From the NCBI RefSeq assembly GCF_965363235.1, contig NC_134845.1, forward strand, positions 66,617,261 to 66,681,260: a stretch of DNA of 64,000 nt, in the 5' to 3' direction. The notes under the pieces are model-generated. The model did no database searches, was not told the origin of the DNA, and was given only the letters and a program-made list of their open reading frames with translations. Made by a program: the position numbers and the translations under genes. Shown here piece by piece: positions 55,801 through 64,000 of the stretch (position 1 is the stretch's first letter; the number at the start of each line of letters is the position of its first letter). The stretch is from Mytilus galloprovincialis (taxonomy: Eukaryota > Mollusca > Bivalvia > Mytilida > Mytilidae).

Positions 55801-56506
55801 TATTGATGAAGGTCAAACCGATTGGGATGAGTGGTTACCATTTGCCCTAATGGCAATACGCTCCAGTGTTCAAGAAACTACTGGAATGACCCCAAACAAA
55901 CTTATGTTTGGTAGGGAAATTAATATTCCCCTGACCCTTTTACATGAACCTTTACCCTCAAGTCCACCCTCCCATATAGAATATATAGGGAAATTACAGG
56001 ACAACATCAATAAAGCGTATGATATTGTCAGAGGCCATATGAAAACACAACAGAAAAGGCAGAAAGTCAATTATGACTTGAAGCAGTCTGGGAAACCCTA
56101 CAAGGAAAATGATCTGGTTTGGTTATTTACACCTCGTAAAAAGAAGGGACTGTCCCCAAAGTTGCAAAAATTTTGGGTAGGACCATATCGCATAGTCAAG
56201 AAATTGTCTGATGCAAATTATATGATCCAACTTGAAGGTTCTCTTGCTAAGCGAATAGTCCATTATAATAGGTTAAAGATCTATGTTACTCCTCACCCTG
56301 ATAGGACTTTGGTTAAAAAGCCTATTATTAGCCCTCCTCAAAGACCCCTTTCTTCAGACGAGGGTTCAGTAACTGAAGATATGAGTAATGATGAGAGTGG
56401 GAATGAAGAGGGTGTGTTCGATCAGCAACCCCAAACCCCACCATCTATACCCGGCAGACGTAGGCGACTTCCTCCTAGGCGATTTAGAGATTATGTCTTT
56501 TATTAA
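52769..56506 (+). CDS. pol: Pol polyprotein: protease, reverse transcriptase, RNase H, integrase
   Basis: 1245 codons if read from the first ATG, but translation most likely enters by -1 frameshift near 52790. Aspartic protease: FLVDTGSTISLL with the active Asp at 48. RT: VDMASGYWQ near 407 and YLDDVIIFS with catalytic Asp 471-472. RNase H: LDTDASDTAVGAVLS near 615. Integrase: zinc finger H833, H840, C870, C873, then D902, D962 and E998, i.e. D-x59-D-x35-E. A GPY-type module (WVGPYRIVKKL, about 1138) and a basic tail (PGRRRRLPPRRFRDY) end the protein; no chromodomain is seen. The order is that of Ty3/gypsy. All catalytic residues are present. Gene products copy the RNA and integrate the DNA. 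Confidence 0.96.
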   Translation: MSKWVFKRVLVDGGATHLPDEHTLAISQLAALYLNTMIGQENVRFLVDTGSTISLLNLEMYSSITEGKLGLYPLSKNNLQFETVSGEIITSLGTISVDIKVGVHVFTQQVVVADIPESGILGVDFLDKFGAQMDFKKKTIYIDGNAFHLSSDTRKLCCKVSLSKETYIPPNSEIITTGKIRFRGDWFPEGQIEPLGSLLRQNYSVLMARTLVNTVGNCVPIRLMNISDEPCTVPRGMGVGLVHTVQICQQLNRSSDTPRDPLLQSLLEEACVDLDDEQKQKVENLLDKYSDIFLDKGGKLGRTDILQHVIDTGDSPPIKLRPYRLPIHKRDEIDRQVQDMLKQGVISPSNSPYSFPILLTMKPDNSYRFVIDYRQLNSVTKGDSYPIARIDDSLDALSGSLYMSTVDMASGYWQAEVHPDSREKTAFSTGKGLYEFNTLPFGLTNAPSFFQRLMEKILAGLQWDICLIYLDDVIIFSKSFDKHVQDLDRVFDKFQKAGLKLKPQKCHLFQSEVKYLGHYVSRDGIKCDPKKVAKVQDWPIPKRLKEVRSFLGLASYYRRFIKDFSKIAAPLFNLTKKNSRFLWDETCQIAFDQLKHCLIDSAVLNYPDFSKPFILDTDASDTAVGAVLSQLCEDGLERVVAFYSTTHSPQEINYSTTRKELLAVIKSIKHFKHYLYGQKFIVRTDHGSLTWLRNFKEPHGQVARWLEFLANYDIQFEYRPGVHHQNADALSRYPKVSSIQIQGFTAQEVLEAQRADSELEFVIAMLKSHVEKPPFSHVSGQSSVIKAYWNMWEQLELVDDVLYRKWFRLETDEISRLVMAPKKLRQKILTLAHDDVSGGHLGITKTVQKVRQRFYWVNLQSDVTDWIKSCPICCARKNPPRKNRAEMENIRVGEPLERVAMDITGPFPITKSKNRYVLVLMDYFTKWVEAYPIPDMGSCTVARYFCKEFISRFGVPRIFLSDQGPCFEARLFQQLCDLFGIHKTRTSSYHPMTDGLVEKMNHTLKNVIASYIDEGQTDWDEWLPFALMAIRSSVQETTGMTPNKLMFGREINIPLTLLHEPLPSSPPSHIEYIGKLQDNINKAYDIVRGHMKTQQKRQKVNYDLKQSGKPYKENDLVWLFTPRKKKGLSPKLQKFWVGPYRIVKKLSDANYMIQLEGSLAKRIVHYNRLKIYVTPHPDRTLVKKPIISPPQRPLSSDEGSVTEDMSNDESGNEEGVFDQQPQTPPSIPGRRRRLPPRRFRDYVFY
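52784..52822 (+). promoter_or_regulatory. -1 ribosomal frameshift site and candidate stimulatory hairpin
   Basis: TTTAAAC at 52784-52790 sits in the correct register for tandem -1 slippage (T TTA AAC in the gag frame), four codons before the gag stop at 52800-52802. Ten nt downstream, AGATGGTG and CACCCATCT (52801-52821) can pair with a small loop and one bulge. Pol is open in the -1 frame across this site. Confidence 0.8.
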
Positions 56507-57608
56507 ACTAAATATATTGAGCTGGACTGAGAATCCTGTTTTGTAGTTGTCTTGTCAGCTGTTTTTATGTGTATATATTTGTTTTTATTTTCTTAGCCAC
56601 CGCTGCCACACCACTAAGTTTTGTAAACTCCACATAATTATAGATATTAACATAAGATAAGGTTTATGTCTGCTTGGAATGAAAGAAAAACTTAATTCCT
56701 CCTGTGATCTTGAATTGGAACATAGTAGAAGGAATTCTTTTGAGATGATGTATTAACTTGCTTCAACTGAAAATTGGTTGTTTGTATTGTTGTCGTATGG
56801 TCAAAAATTGCCTGATGTCCATGCCAACACCCAATTATTTTTTTTTTTTTTTTTTTTCTAAAGTTGAGAAATAAAATCCATTCCAAGCCAGACGAGTAAT
56901 ATAGGTATTAGTGTAATGATGATGTATTTTTTTTATTTTTGTTAATACGATAGTACTGAATGAAGGTTTCAACTGAAATTTGATGTTCTTTTTCTTGCTC
57001 AGATTCTATGACTGAATCCTATTAAAAGCTAATTTTTTAATTCACGACAGTTTAATTTGACAAATATTATAGTTCTTGTTAGTAATATAAATTCAAATAG
57101 TTGGAACTTTCATTTATTATATATATTTAGTTATGAATAATAAGGGATAAGGGTTCAACATCTGTTCGTGGTTTACAACGCTGGATAAATGGTGGATCGT
57201 GGTGTCTCCATAAACACGTCCGTGCGTCCTATCTAACACTTCCATCGTGTAATATCAAATCCATGAAAGATACAAGTTAATTTTTGTGCGAAATATACCA
57301 GTTAGTGCCTATAATTCAACCGATATTCATACAATATTGTTGCTATAAGCTATTTTAAAGGAAATTGTGTTTGAAAATGTCTGTGAATCTATGTGAAACC
57401 AGGATTAATATCACGGTAAAATTCTATGGTGGAAATTCACTCAATTGGTATGACTGATATTTATGTATCGCAAGAAAACTAACCAACAGTTAGGTGTTGG
57501 AGGAGGTAATTACCACAGATAGATTTTATGAGGTGTTACCCAGCCTACTCCATGCAGCATGTCCTATTTAGAATTGAACTGTATCCAAGTTTTTGAAAAT
57601 TAATTGCT
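56507..57608 (+). other. Retrotransposon 3' region, non-coding part
   Basis: AT-rich sequence between pol and the repeat ORF. It has a poly-T run near 56836-56858 and no supportable protein. Confidence 0.5.
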
Positions 57609-57857
57609 TTGTACAACAAAATACGTATTATCAATCGTTTTAGTCTCAAACTGAGGCGATTGTATAAAAGACATTTATACAAAGTATCTAAACTTACAAT
57701 ACCAAGACGTCTAGAAGTATCTAAACTTACCCTACCAAGACGTCTAGAAGTATCTAAACTTACCATACCAAGACGTCTAGAAGTATCTAAACTTACAATA
57801 CCAAGACGACTAGAAGTATCTGGAGAAATGGCTTCAGAACATTCGGAGTCTGGCTGA
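57609..57857 (+). CDS. Small ORF with four 11-residue basic repeats, function unknown
   Basis: The 82-codon frame contains four tandem 33-bp units (57682-57813) translating as VSKLTIPRRLE with at most one conservative change per unit (I to L), then an acidic end (SGEMASEHSESG). The differences between units are mostly silent or conservative. The opposite strand is open over the same units, so coding is not certain. It lies between pol and the hydrolase-like ORF inside the LTR element. It could be a spliced accessory exon or a recent minisatellite. Confidence 0.4.
   Translation: MYNKIRIINRFSLKLRRLYKRHLYKVSKLTIPRRLEVSKLTLPRRLEVSKLTIPRRLEVSKLTIPRRLEVSGEMASEHSESG
57682..57821 (+). repeat. 33-bp minisatellite, four units plus partial
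   Basis: AAGTATCTAAACTTAC / CCAAGACGTCTAG units start at 57682, 57715, 57748 and 57781, with a partial unit from 57814. The 33-bp length keeps the reading frame. Confidence 0.9.
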
Positions 57858-58189
57858 TAACTTTATTACGGACTAAAACCATGGTAATTATCATCAAAGG
57901 GAAATTTATCCGTAAACTCATCAAAGGGAAATATATTCATTGTTTTATCCGTAAACTTGTGTCATTGGTTTGAAAAAAATACCTACAAATCTTGGAAGTG
58001 CGTCAGATCTTTATCATTATTCAACGCTTACACTGATTTCGTGTTGGTGGAGATGAACTTTTTTCGCTAGGAATCAGGTGTTGAACAAGGACTTTCGTTT
58101 CTTTTATTTTAAGAAAAACATAATGTAATTATAAATAGATGTTATTTCGGTTAATCATGACTAATTCAATATTAATATCGCCTTACAAT

Positions 58190-58213
58190 TTATTTTTCAA
58201 GGTTAAATTTCAG
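58190..58213 (+). promoter_or_regulatory. Candidate 3' splice sites before the hydrolase-like ORF
   Basis: TTTATTTTTCAAG ends at 58201 and GTTAAATTTCAG at 58213, 59-71 nt before the ATG at 58272. A spliced subgenomic mRNA, as used for env in retroviruses, would explain how this ORF is expressed. This is inference. Confidence 0.4.
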
Positions 58214-58271
58214 AAACCAAAAGTAAAGATATATTAAAATTATATTGGGAAAATAGATTTAAAGATTAAAA

Positions 58272-58841
58272 ATGAATCCCACTGTACTTACTTTGGGACA
58301 TAGTTATATTCGAAGATTATCTAATTATTGTAAAATGAATAGGATGTCAACCAACTTTGGTATTACTTATATTAATGGTATTATGTATGGTAAAGGTGGT
58401 ACAAAATTGTGCAATATGATACAAGATCATGTCTTTCAAAGATTGATCACTAATTTTTCTCCTACAATAGTAATATTACAAATTGGAGGTAATGACATAG
58501 ATAACCATAATTTCATGGTTAATACTTTTATAGAGACTTTTAAAAAGTTTTTGAGACATTTGAAGTCTAAAAATGTAAAGAAGGTGGTTATAGTTCAATT
58601 GTTTCATAGGTTGAAAACTAGAGTTTCAAGGTCTGTATATGCAGGCAGAAGAGCCCAGATTAATCTGGAACTTGTAAATTTGACAAAAAGGGAGTTTAAA
58701 GGTTTTCTAGTGTACTGGACACCAAAGAGGTTGACATCAAAATTTCTATTGACAACAGATGGTGTCCATTTGAATAAAACCAAAATGAGGACTTATTATT
58801 ATTCCTTAAAGAGGGCTGTTAAGCTTTCTCTTAGAAAATAA
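58272..58841 (+). CDS. SGNH/GDSL hydrolase-like accessory protein of the retrotransposon
   Basis: 189 codons, ATG to TAA, within the LTR element between pol and the 3' LTR. All four SGNH blocks are visible: block I TLGHSYIRRL with nucleophile Ser11; block II MYGKGGTKL with the oxyanion Gly at 42-43; block III ILQIGGNDI with Asn74; block V TTDGVHLN with Asp163 and His166. The length is near the minimal fold (about 190-200 residues). No signal peptide or membrane span is seen, and the protein is basic (many Lys/Arg, for example KMRTYYYSLKRAVKLSLRK). SGNH-type domains are known from ORF1 of some CR1-like LINEs and from some Ngaro-type elements; in a Ty3/gypsy element it is unusual to my knowledge. 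Substrate unknown; esterase activity is a family inference. Confidence 0.85.
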   Translation: MNPTVLTLGHSYIRRLSNYCKMNRMSTNFGITYINGIMYGKGGTKLCNMIQDHVFQRLITNFSPTIVILQIGGNDIDNHNFMVNTFIETFKKFLRHLKSKNVKKVVIVQLFHRLKTRVSRSVYAGRRAQINLELVNLTKREFKGFLVYWTPKRLTSKFLLTTDGVHLNKTKMRTYYYSLKRAVKLSLRK

Positions 58842-59114
58842 AAATCAATAATGCCATTTGTTGTCACTTATTATAGATATATACATTTTAATGTGGAGTG
58901 GTTGGTGGTGGCTGAGATATATTTTTTCGTAATAATGTGGAGTAAATATATTTTTCAGCTTGTATAATTATTTGTATATTTCAGGAGGGGAGATGTTTTA
59001 ATCTTAATTGAAAATTTTGATTTCTTGCACCCGAGACCACCAGCTTTGCATAGCAGCCAGCGCGCGTTAACTAGCACATGGATTTTGCCAGATATGCGGA
59101 CATATCTGTTCTGT

Positions 59115-59125
59115 GGGAAAGGGGG
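59115..59125 (+). promoter_or_regulatory. Polypurine tract for plus-strand priming
   Basis: GGGAAAGGGGG ends three bases before the 3' LTR TG, the expected position. Confidence 0.85.
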
Positions 59126-59128
59126 TAA

Positions 59129-61156
59129 TGTAACGTTTGTGGGTCACTTTATTTGGTTCATTTATTTATTTCATTATTACTATTTTTTAATTATTTTTCC
59201 AGAAAGATTGCTTTTTATTATTTTATTACTTTCCGATTTTTATTTCATTCATTAAATTTTAGTGACGTAACGAACCTCGCATTAGCATTAAAAATGTTTT
59301 CCCTTCTCAACCAATCAGAGAGCTCGATTGAATTCCCGGGGAAAATTTAGCTGGTGCAGATATTGTCTGCTAGAAATCATTCTCAGCCCAGACTTCCAGG
59401 TGTATAGATGTAAGGTAAAAAGGGGAATTTTCAACCATGTGCGCGATATTTTTGGAAGTGGTCTCGGTAGGAATCACGCGCTATTTTTTTATACTATAAT
59501 TAGTGTATTGAAGAAAAGGTGTTTTACAGTATTTTTAGGTAAGAAGTTCCCCCTCCTATGATTTTCATGTACATATTTTGAGTGACTAAAACTGGCTGGT
59601 TGTTGATCACGGTTTGCATTGGAGATTTAGCGGAAAACTTTGAATATTTACGTGTTGAGGCGTGAATTATTTAGAAAGCTGTTCGCTGGTTAAATTATGA
59701 GTTGAGTTTTTGAAAAGTTCTTTGAACTGAATAAAAGTTGTCAGTTGGCGAATAACGAGATTCGGTTAACTGTTCAGCTGTTCAGTTGTTAAGGTTAAAG
59801 TTATTTATAACTTGCGGGTTAAAGCAAGTAGAAGTTCGGAGTCATTATTTGTTGGCATTCACGTGAGTGACTCAAATCTATGACTTGAACTTAAGGACGG
59901 TAAATTTAAGTATTAAAAGTGTTAACAAGCGAAATCCATATGCAAGCCCTGATCAGAACGGCAGAGTGAGTCGTTAAGAAAGTTAGATACTGAAAGAATT
60001 TATTTTCTTGGTCTAAGAAATCTTGTTATAGACTGCAGAAATAGACCATTGACTCGCAAAACTGTAACTTATTAAATGTGCAGCTGATTCATATGCGTGT
60101 TGTCTAATAAAAGTTGTATCTTACTGAATTATTTTATTACAGAGAAACGCCTTGTCCCTTGCCTGAATTGATCCTTCGATTAAAACTCGTCCTGATTACT
60201 TCCCTTGGTATTGGTAACAACCTAGATTTTGAACCTCCCACGAGTCTGCGTTTCATGGTTTGCTGATTACAGATTATTTAAGTGAGAGCATATTCAGGAC
60301 AGAACGAGTCTTATGTTGCCTTAGCTTCCCTTTGGATATTTATTTTCTGGTATTTGTCTGTGTATTTGGTATATAAATCCTACTACAGGTTTGGAAATAC
60401 TGAAATAGATTTGTTTTAAAAGTCTGTTATTTTTGTGGTGTCGTACTTGAAACGCCCACACTTTTTGGGTCGGGCTATTTACATTTGGTCCGTCTGTCTG
60501 TCTGCCCCTTTATTTATTGTTGCCTTTAGGTTTATGGGAAATGTTTTAGTTTTACTCCAACCCATACAGATCTATAATATAGAATTAGTGTAGGACGGTA
60601 CTTCATACTTGAGCAATAAAAATACCTAGACATATTTTTAGAGGTGCAGTATATTACTCGGCTACTACCCTAACTGTAGTGTTAGGACTGATTTCTCTGG
60701 TAAACTGATATTGCCAGATCCTATATTTGGTAACAGTCCAGATTGTCATTTCAGTTGTTCATCAAGTTCTACACAAGGATATCACGACTGCGGTCAAGGT
60801 CAAAGGTTAGGATCTGGTTGGCCCTCTGAGTAGACTAGATCTTCTTTGTTTACCTTTGGTAATAGAATCCAGAAGTCACACTTAACTGAGACTTGGAGAG
60901 TACAGAACATCAGAGACATCTTGTTCCAGAACACATATTTTAAATGAATTATAAACTGGTGGCATAGACCGGTAAAAATTATACCTAATAAAACTCTTTA
61001 AAATATTCTAGTCGGGCATCACTATTATAGAAGTCCTAGAGCGAAAGCATAGGCCGAACCTACCCTCGAGATAGATTAAATGAAAAGTTGGGTTGCTGTC
61101 TAGTTTATAGAAAGTATAGGTTAAGGTCGCCTAGACAGTACCCCAGTTTCGTTTCA
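59129..61156 (+). repeat. 3' LTR, 2028 bp
   Basis: A direct copy of 49151-51178 at an offset of 9978 bp throughout, with three substitutions found and no indel. It ends TTTCGTTTCA before unrelated flank. Confidence 0.95.
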
Positions 61157-62485
61157 ATTATCTACAGTTTTTCTCTGCTTCCAAATTCCGGCATTTATGA
61201 ACCATTAAGCATAAAGCATAAAAGATTTATTTGAAGTCGGTTACAACATAAGCTCTGTAGAGCTTTTATCCGACATACATTATATATGACAATCACGATA
61301 CATAAAACACATAAAACATAAAGAACATCATGTAAAATAAATAATGTTATCAAGGACAGTAATTAATAAGCACAATTAAACATAAAGCAAACATAAAATG
61401 CATGTACACTAACATTCATGCAATAGCTATTATCAAGCACTAAAAGTAATTCAAGCATTTAAAACACAAATAAAAAAAAATATGCTTGAGGCATAAAAGC
61501 CAGAGTATACAAGATAAATAAATAACTGATCCACAGCTCACTGAGATCTGCAGGATGGACTGACACGAACTGCCCTTCCCAATTACCAACCAAGCTTTTT
61601 AACTATTAATCCGTCTTGTGTTAACATTTTGTACTTCAGCAGCCGCAACTTACATGGATATAAGTCGGTAGTGTAAATCCAAGTATAATGACGAAGTTCG
61701 TGTGTGATTATGACCTGTGAATTTACAAGTAGCATATATACCAGTTAAATACACTATCTGGTGGTGCGCATGACAGAGACGGAAAGTACATATTATACAT
61801 GTAACTAGTCTCGATCATCCAGCCGATTTATTTTTCAAAGTAGAGCGTCTGGATGACACCTCACCTCACCTATCCTCTTCATGCCGGTCGGCATTTAAGG
61901 CCCTGGATGACAAGTGATATAAAAATGGTAATTTATGACATTCGGAATAGTATCGGCTTTTTTACCTTGTTGTTAGAGATAATAGGCGTGTTTTATTTCT
62001 TTCATCATGTTTGAGGTTGAATTTAACCAATAACCTGGTTAAGAGTAAAACTTAAAACATGTTTCAACACAAAATAAAACAGATTAACCAAAAATAACTT
62101 AAACAAAAACAAAACTTTTAAGCAGATACTGGCAGCTTTGCAACCAAATAGAAATGTGTATTAAAGAAGACAACAAATTAAAACTTGTTATTTAATAATA
62201 AATGTAATCCGTTTGTAGGACGAAGAACATGCTTCTAGTTCCCTTTGATATATTCATGTACAAATTTCAAGAATTATTTTCAACTAAACAGAAAAATTTT
62301 TATGCGATTTTCTTGGATTTTTTGCATAGGAACCCGAACCAGGTCCAAAATTAATGTCATGGCAAATCAGCTATTTCTGTAAAAAAGCAAGCTCGTGTTA
62401 CATTGTGATTGACAATGTTGTTACCCGTGTCTGTTATTATTTATGTAGGACAAACGGACCGTATTCCACTAACTTTTTAAACATA
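61157..62485. other. Flanking AT-rich sequence, nothing recognised
   Basis: Contains A-rich stretches with CATAAA motifs (61205-61500) but no supportable gene or shared repeat. Confidence 0.35.
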
Positions 62486-62486
62486 A

Positions 62487-62640
62487 TAAAATTGGGAATG
62501 GGAATGGGGAATATGTCAAAGAGACAACAACCCGACCAAAGAGCATAAAACAGCCGGAGGTCACCAAATGGTCTTCAACGCAGCGACTACCAGTCGTTAC
62601 TGACATTCCAGCTCCAGATCTAAATTTGTATGTTACAAAA
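62487..62640 (-). repeat. Penelope-like family B tail with internal deletion
   Basis: The AGAGACAACAACCCGACCAA and TCACCAAATGGTCTTCAACG blocks are followed directly by GTTACTGACATTCCAGCTCC, so most of the tail between these blocks is missing compared with 19790-20280. Confidence 0.65.
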
Positions 62641-63099
62641 TTTCGTATCTCTTGTTGCAGCAATACTACAATTATTGCCATTAAACATTATTTTTTTCCT
62701 AAAAATTTCCGACTTTTTATAACTTAAATTTGTAGTAATTTGTCTATGTATAATGTACAAGTACATGTACTTGAAAGTTTAGCACAAGTTGAATGCGATT
62801 GATTTATTTAAATATTAAATCAAAAATTTAGATTGTGATCTGCATGACATGCATACTCCCTTACGCAAGACCATAGTGGATAAATTTTCAATAGTACATG
62901 CAAATATCAATGCTGTTATTATTCAAAAATTGTGCTTTCTGTCGTTAACATATTTTCAATCATTAAAATCTTTCGTATGTGTATAAGGACTGTTACTGCC
63001 ACAACAGGGCAATGTTTGTGTGTGTTAACCAGTGCCAAAATGTTGCTGCATCGCAATCTTTGTCTATTATGGGATTTACATGAATCATTGCAAAATATA
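62641..63099. other. AT-rich sequence, nothing recognised
   Basis: No supportable gene or repeat. Confidence 0.35.
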
Positions 63100-63300
63100 A
63101 AATATAGAAAATGTCAAACTCCAAGGTAAAAACGGAAAGTCTCTTATCAAATGGAAAAATTAAAAGCTCAAACACATCAAACGAATAAAAAAACAACTGG
63201 CATATTCCTGACTTGGTACAGGCATTGTCTTAGGTAGAAAATGGTGGATTAAACCTGGTTTAATAGCTAGCTAACCTTTTACTTATTTGACAGTCGCATA
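63100..63300 (+). repeat. Mussel-type dispersed repeat fragment
   Basis: AAAACGGAAAGTCTCTTATC, AAAAGCTCAAACACATCAAA, CCTGACTTGGTACAGGCATT and GGTGGATTAAACCTGGTTT are blocks I remember as frequent in mussel sequences, probably another retroelement tail. Assignment from memory only. Confidence 0.5.
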
Positions 63301-63777
63301 CAATTTCATATTATTGACAGCAATGTGTGAACGAAAACAAATTACAAGTAGGATTAAAATAACAAACACTGCAAATATCAACTTTTTCACGTTGAAAAGG
63401 GGTTTCATAAGTCAAAGACAACAATCAATTTCTCTTAATGTTCATTGTATACATATGAGAAAATAGTTCCTATCAAAAGTGGTTTCGTTTTGTTAACATG
63501 AATGATGAATAATTGATATATGTTAAAATACATGTATATAATAAAATTCTTTATTTGATAATTTTGGCAAAAAGTGTGATTTGCCTATAATAGGTAGAAA
63601 ACGTGCAATTTTCTTGTTCCGAAAGTCTTTGGTTTTAAAGAATTGGGTACATGCTATGTCAAGTTTGTCATTAGGGTATTGGACAGTACAATTATCTATT
63701 TTTTATATGAATTTGTGATCAGTTGATGTGATTTTTTTTCATAATTAAAAAATAAGGCAGTCGTTAAGTGTAGAATT

Positions 63778-64000
63778 GTTGCACCTGTCCTAAGTAAGAC
63801 CATAAGTCAGAATCTGATCTTCAATAGTTAACTTTGTTGATGTCGTTCATAAGTGTTTCTTGTTTCTTGTTTTTCATATTATAGATGAGACAGTTGGTTT
63901 TCCAGTTTGAATGGTTTTACACTATTAGTTTTGGGGGCCCTTTATAGCTTGCTGTTCGGTGTGAGCCAAGGCTCCGTGTTAAGAACAGTACCTGACCTAT
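63778..64000 (+). repeat. R3 dispersed repeat, third copy, cut by window end
   Basis: CACCTGTCCTAAGTAAGACC, TGTCGTTCATAAGTGTTTCT and GTGAGCCAAGGCTCCGTGTT follow the same order as 4486-4785 and 17785-18040. Confidence 0.6.

Larger units (their letters stand above)
49151..61156 (+). mobile_element. Complete Ty3/gypsy LTR retrotransposon, 12.0 kb, with accessory 3' ORFs
   Basis: Two 2028-bp direct LTRs enclose a primer-binding site, gag, a -1 frameshift signal, pol with all expected domains in Ty3/gypsy order (protease, RT, RNase H, integrase), a long 3' region and a polypurine tract. Gag and pol have no internal stop or frame defect. There is no env, and a 189-codon SGNH hydrolase-like ORF occupies the env position. 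The flanks (ATTTA before, ATTAT after) do not form an obvious target duplication. The near-identical LTRs indicate recent insertion. Confidence 0.95.

Overview
This is AT-rich, intron-bearing, heavily transposon-loaded animal DNA. It most resembles a bivalve mollusc, probably a mytilid mussel. The reasons are several dispersed repeat families that I recognise as abundant in mussel and oyster genomes, and a cysteine-rich receptor ectodomain that I recall as an expanded bivalve family. This is memory, not a database result. No bacterial-style gene, rRNA, tRNA or CRISPR array was seen.

Host gene (about 2.0-29.7 kb, minus strand). Ten candidate exons with good splice sites join in consistent phase into one open frame of 987 nt (328 codons plus stop). 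The product would be a single-pass membrane receptor. It has a Cys-rich N-glycosylated ectodomain (exons 29501-29699 and 15765-16067), a stalk (15485-15530 and 14936-15003), a transmembrane helix split over two exons (12817-12885 and 9622-9654) and a cytoplasmic tail made of short phase 1-1 exons (7223-7288, 6235-6297, 3852-3947), with a likely last exon near 2033-2076. The signal-peptide exon was not found. Its introns are full of repeats: a Pearl/Helitron-like element, a palindromic element at 9977-12542, Penelope-like fragments, a relic Tc1/mariner and long arrays of one bivalve repeat called R1 here.

32.4-44.4 kb. A large fold-back element with long inverted arms (32737-40021) holds a decayed DIRS-like tyrosine-recombinase retroelement in its left arm (33.18-36.63 kb), plus two smaller inverted-repeat elements. 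Its right part and flank (3118 bp) are duplicated in tandem almost perfectly (38115-41232 and 41233-44350).

49.15-61.16 kb. A complete, apparently intact Ty3/gypsy LTR retrotransposon of 12.0 kb. It has 2028-bp LTRs with only three differences found, a PBS, gag, a -1 frameshift site (TTTAAAC), pol (protease, RT, RNase H, integrase), then a 2.6-kb 3' region. That region carries an 11-residue-repeat ORF and a 189-codon ORF with all SGNH/GDSL hydrolase motifs, followed by a polypurine tract. The hydrolase-like ORF, where an env gene would lie, is the most unusual item in the window.

The rest (44.4-49.1 kb and 61.2-64.0 kb) holds MITEs, repeat fragments and unassigned sequence. Two isolated exon-like intervals (31444-31514 plus, 46561-46603 minus) hint at further host genes.
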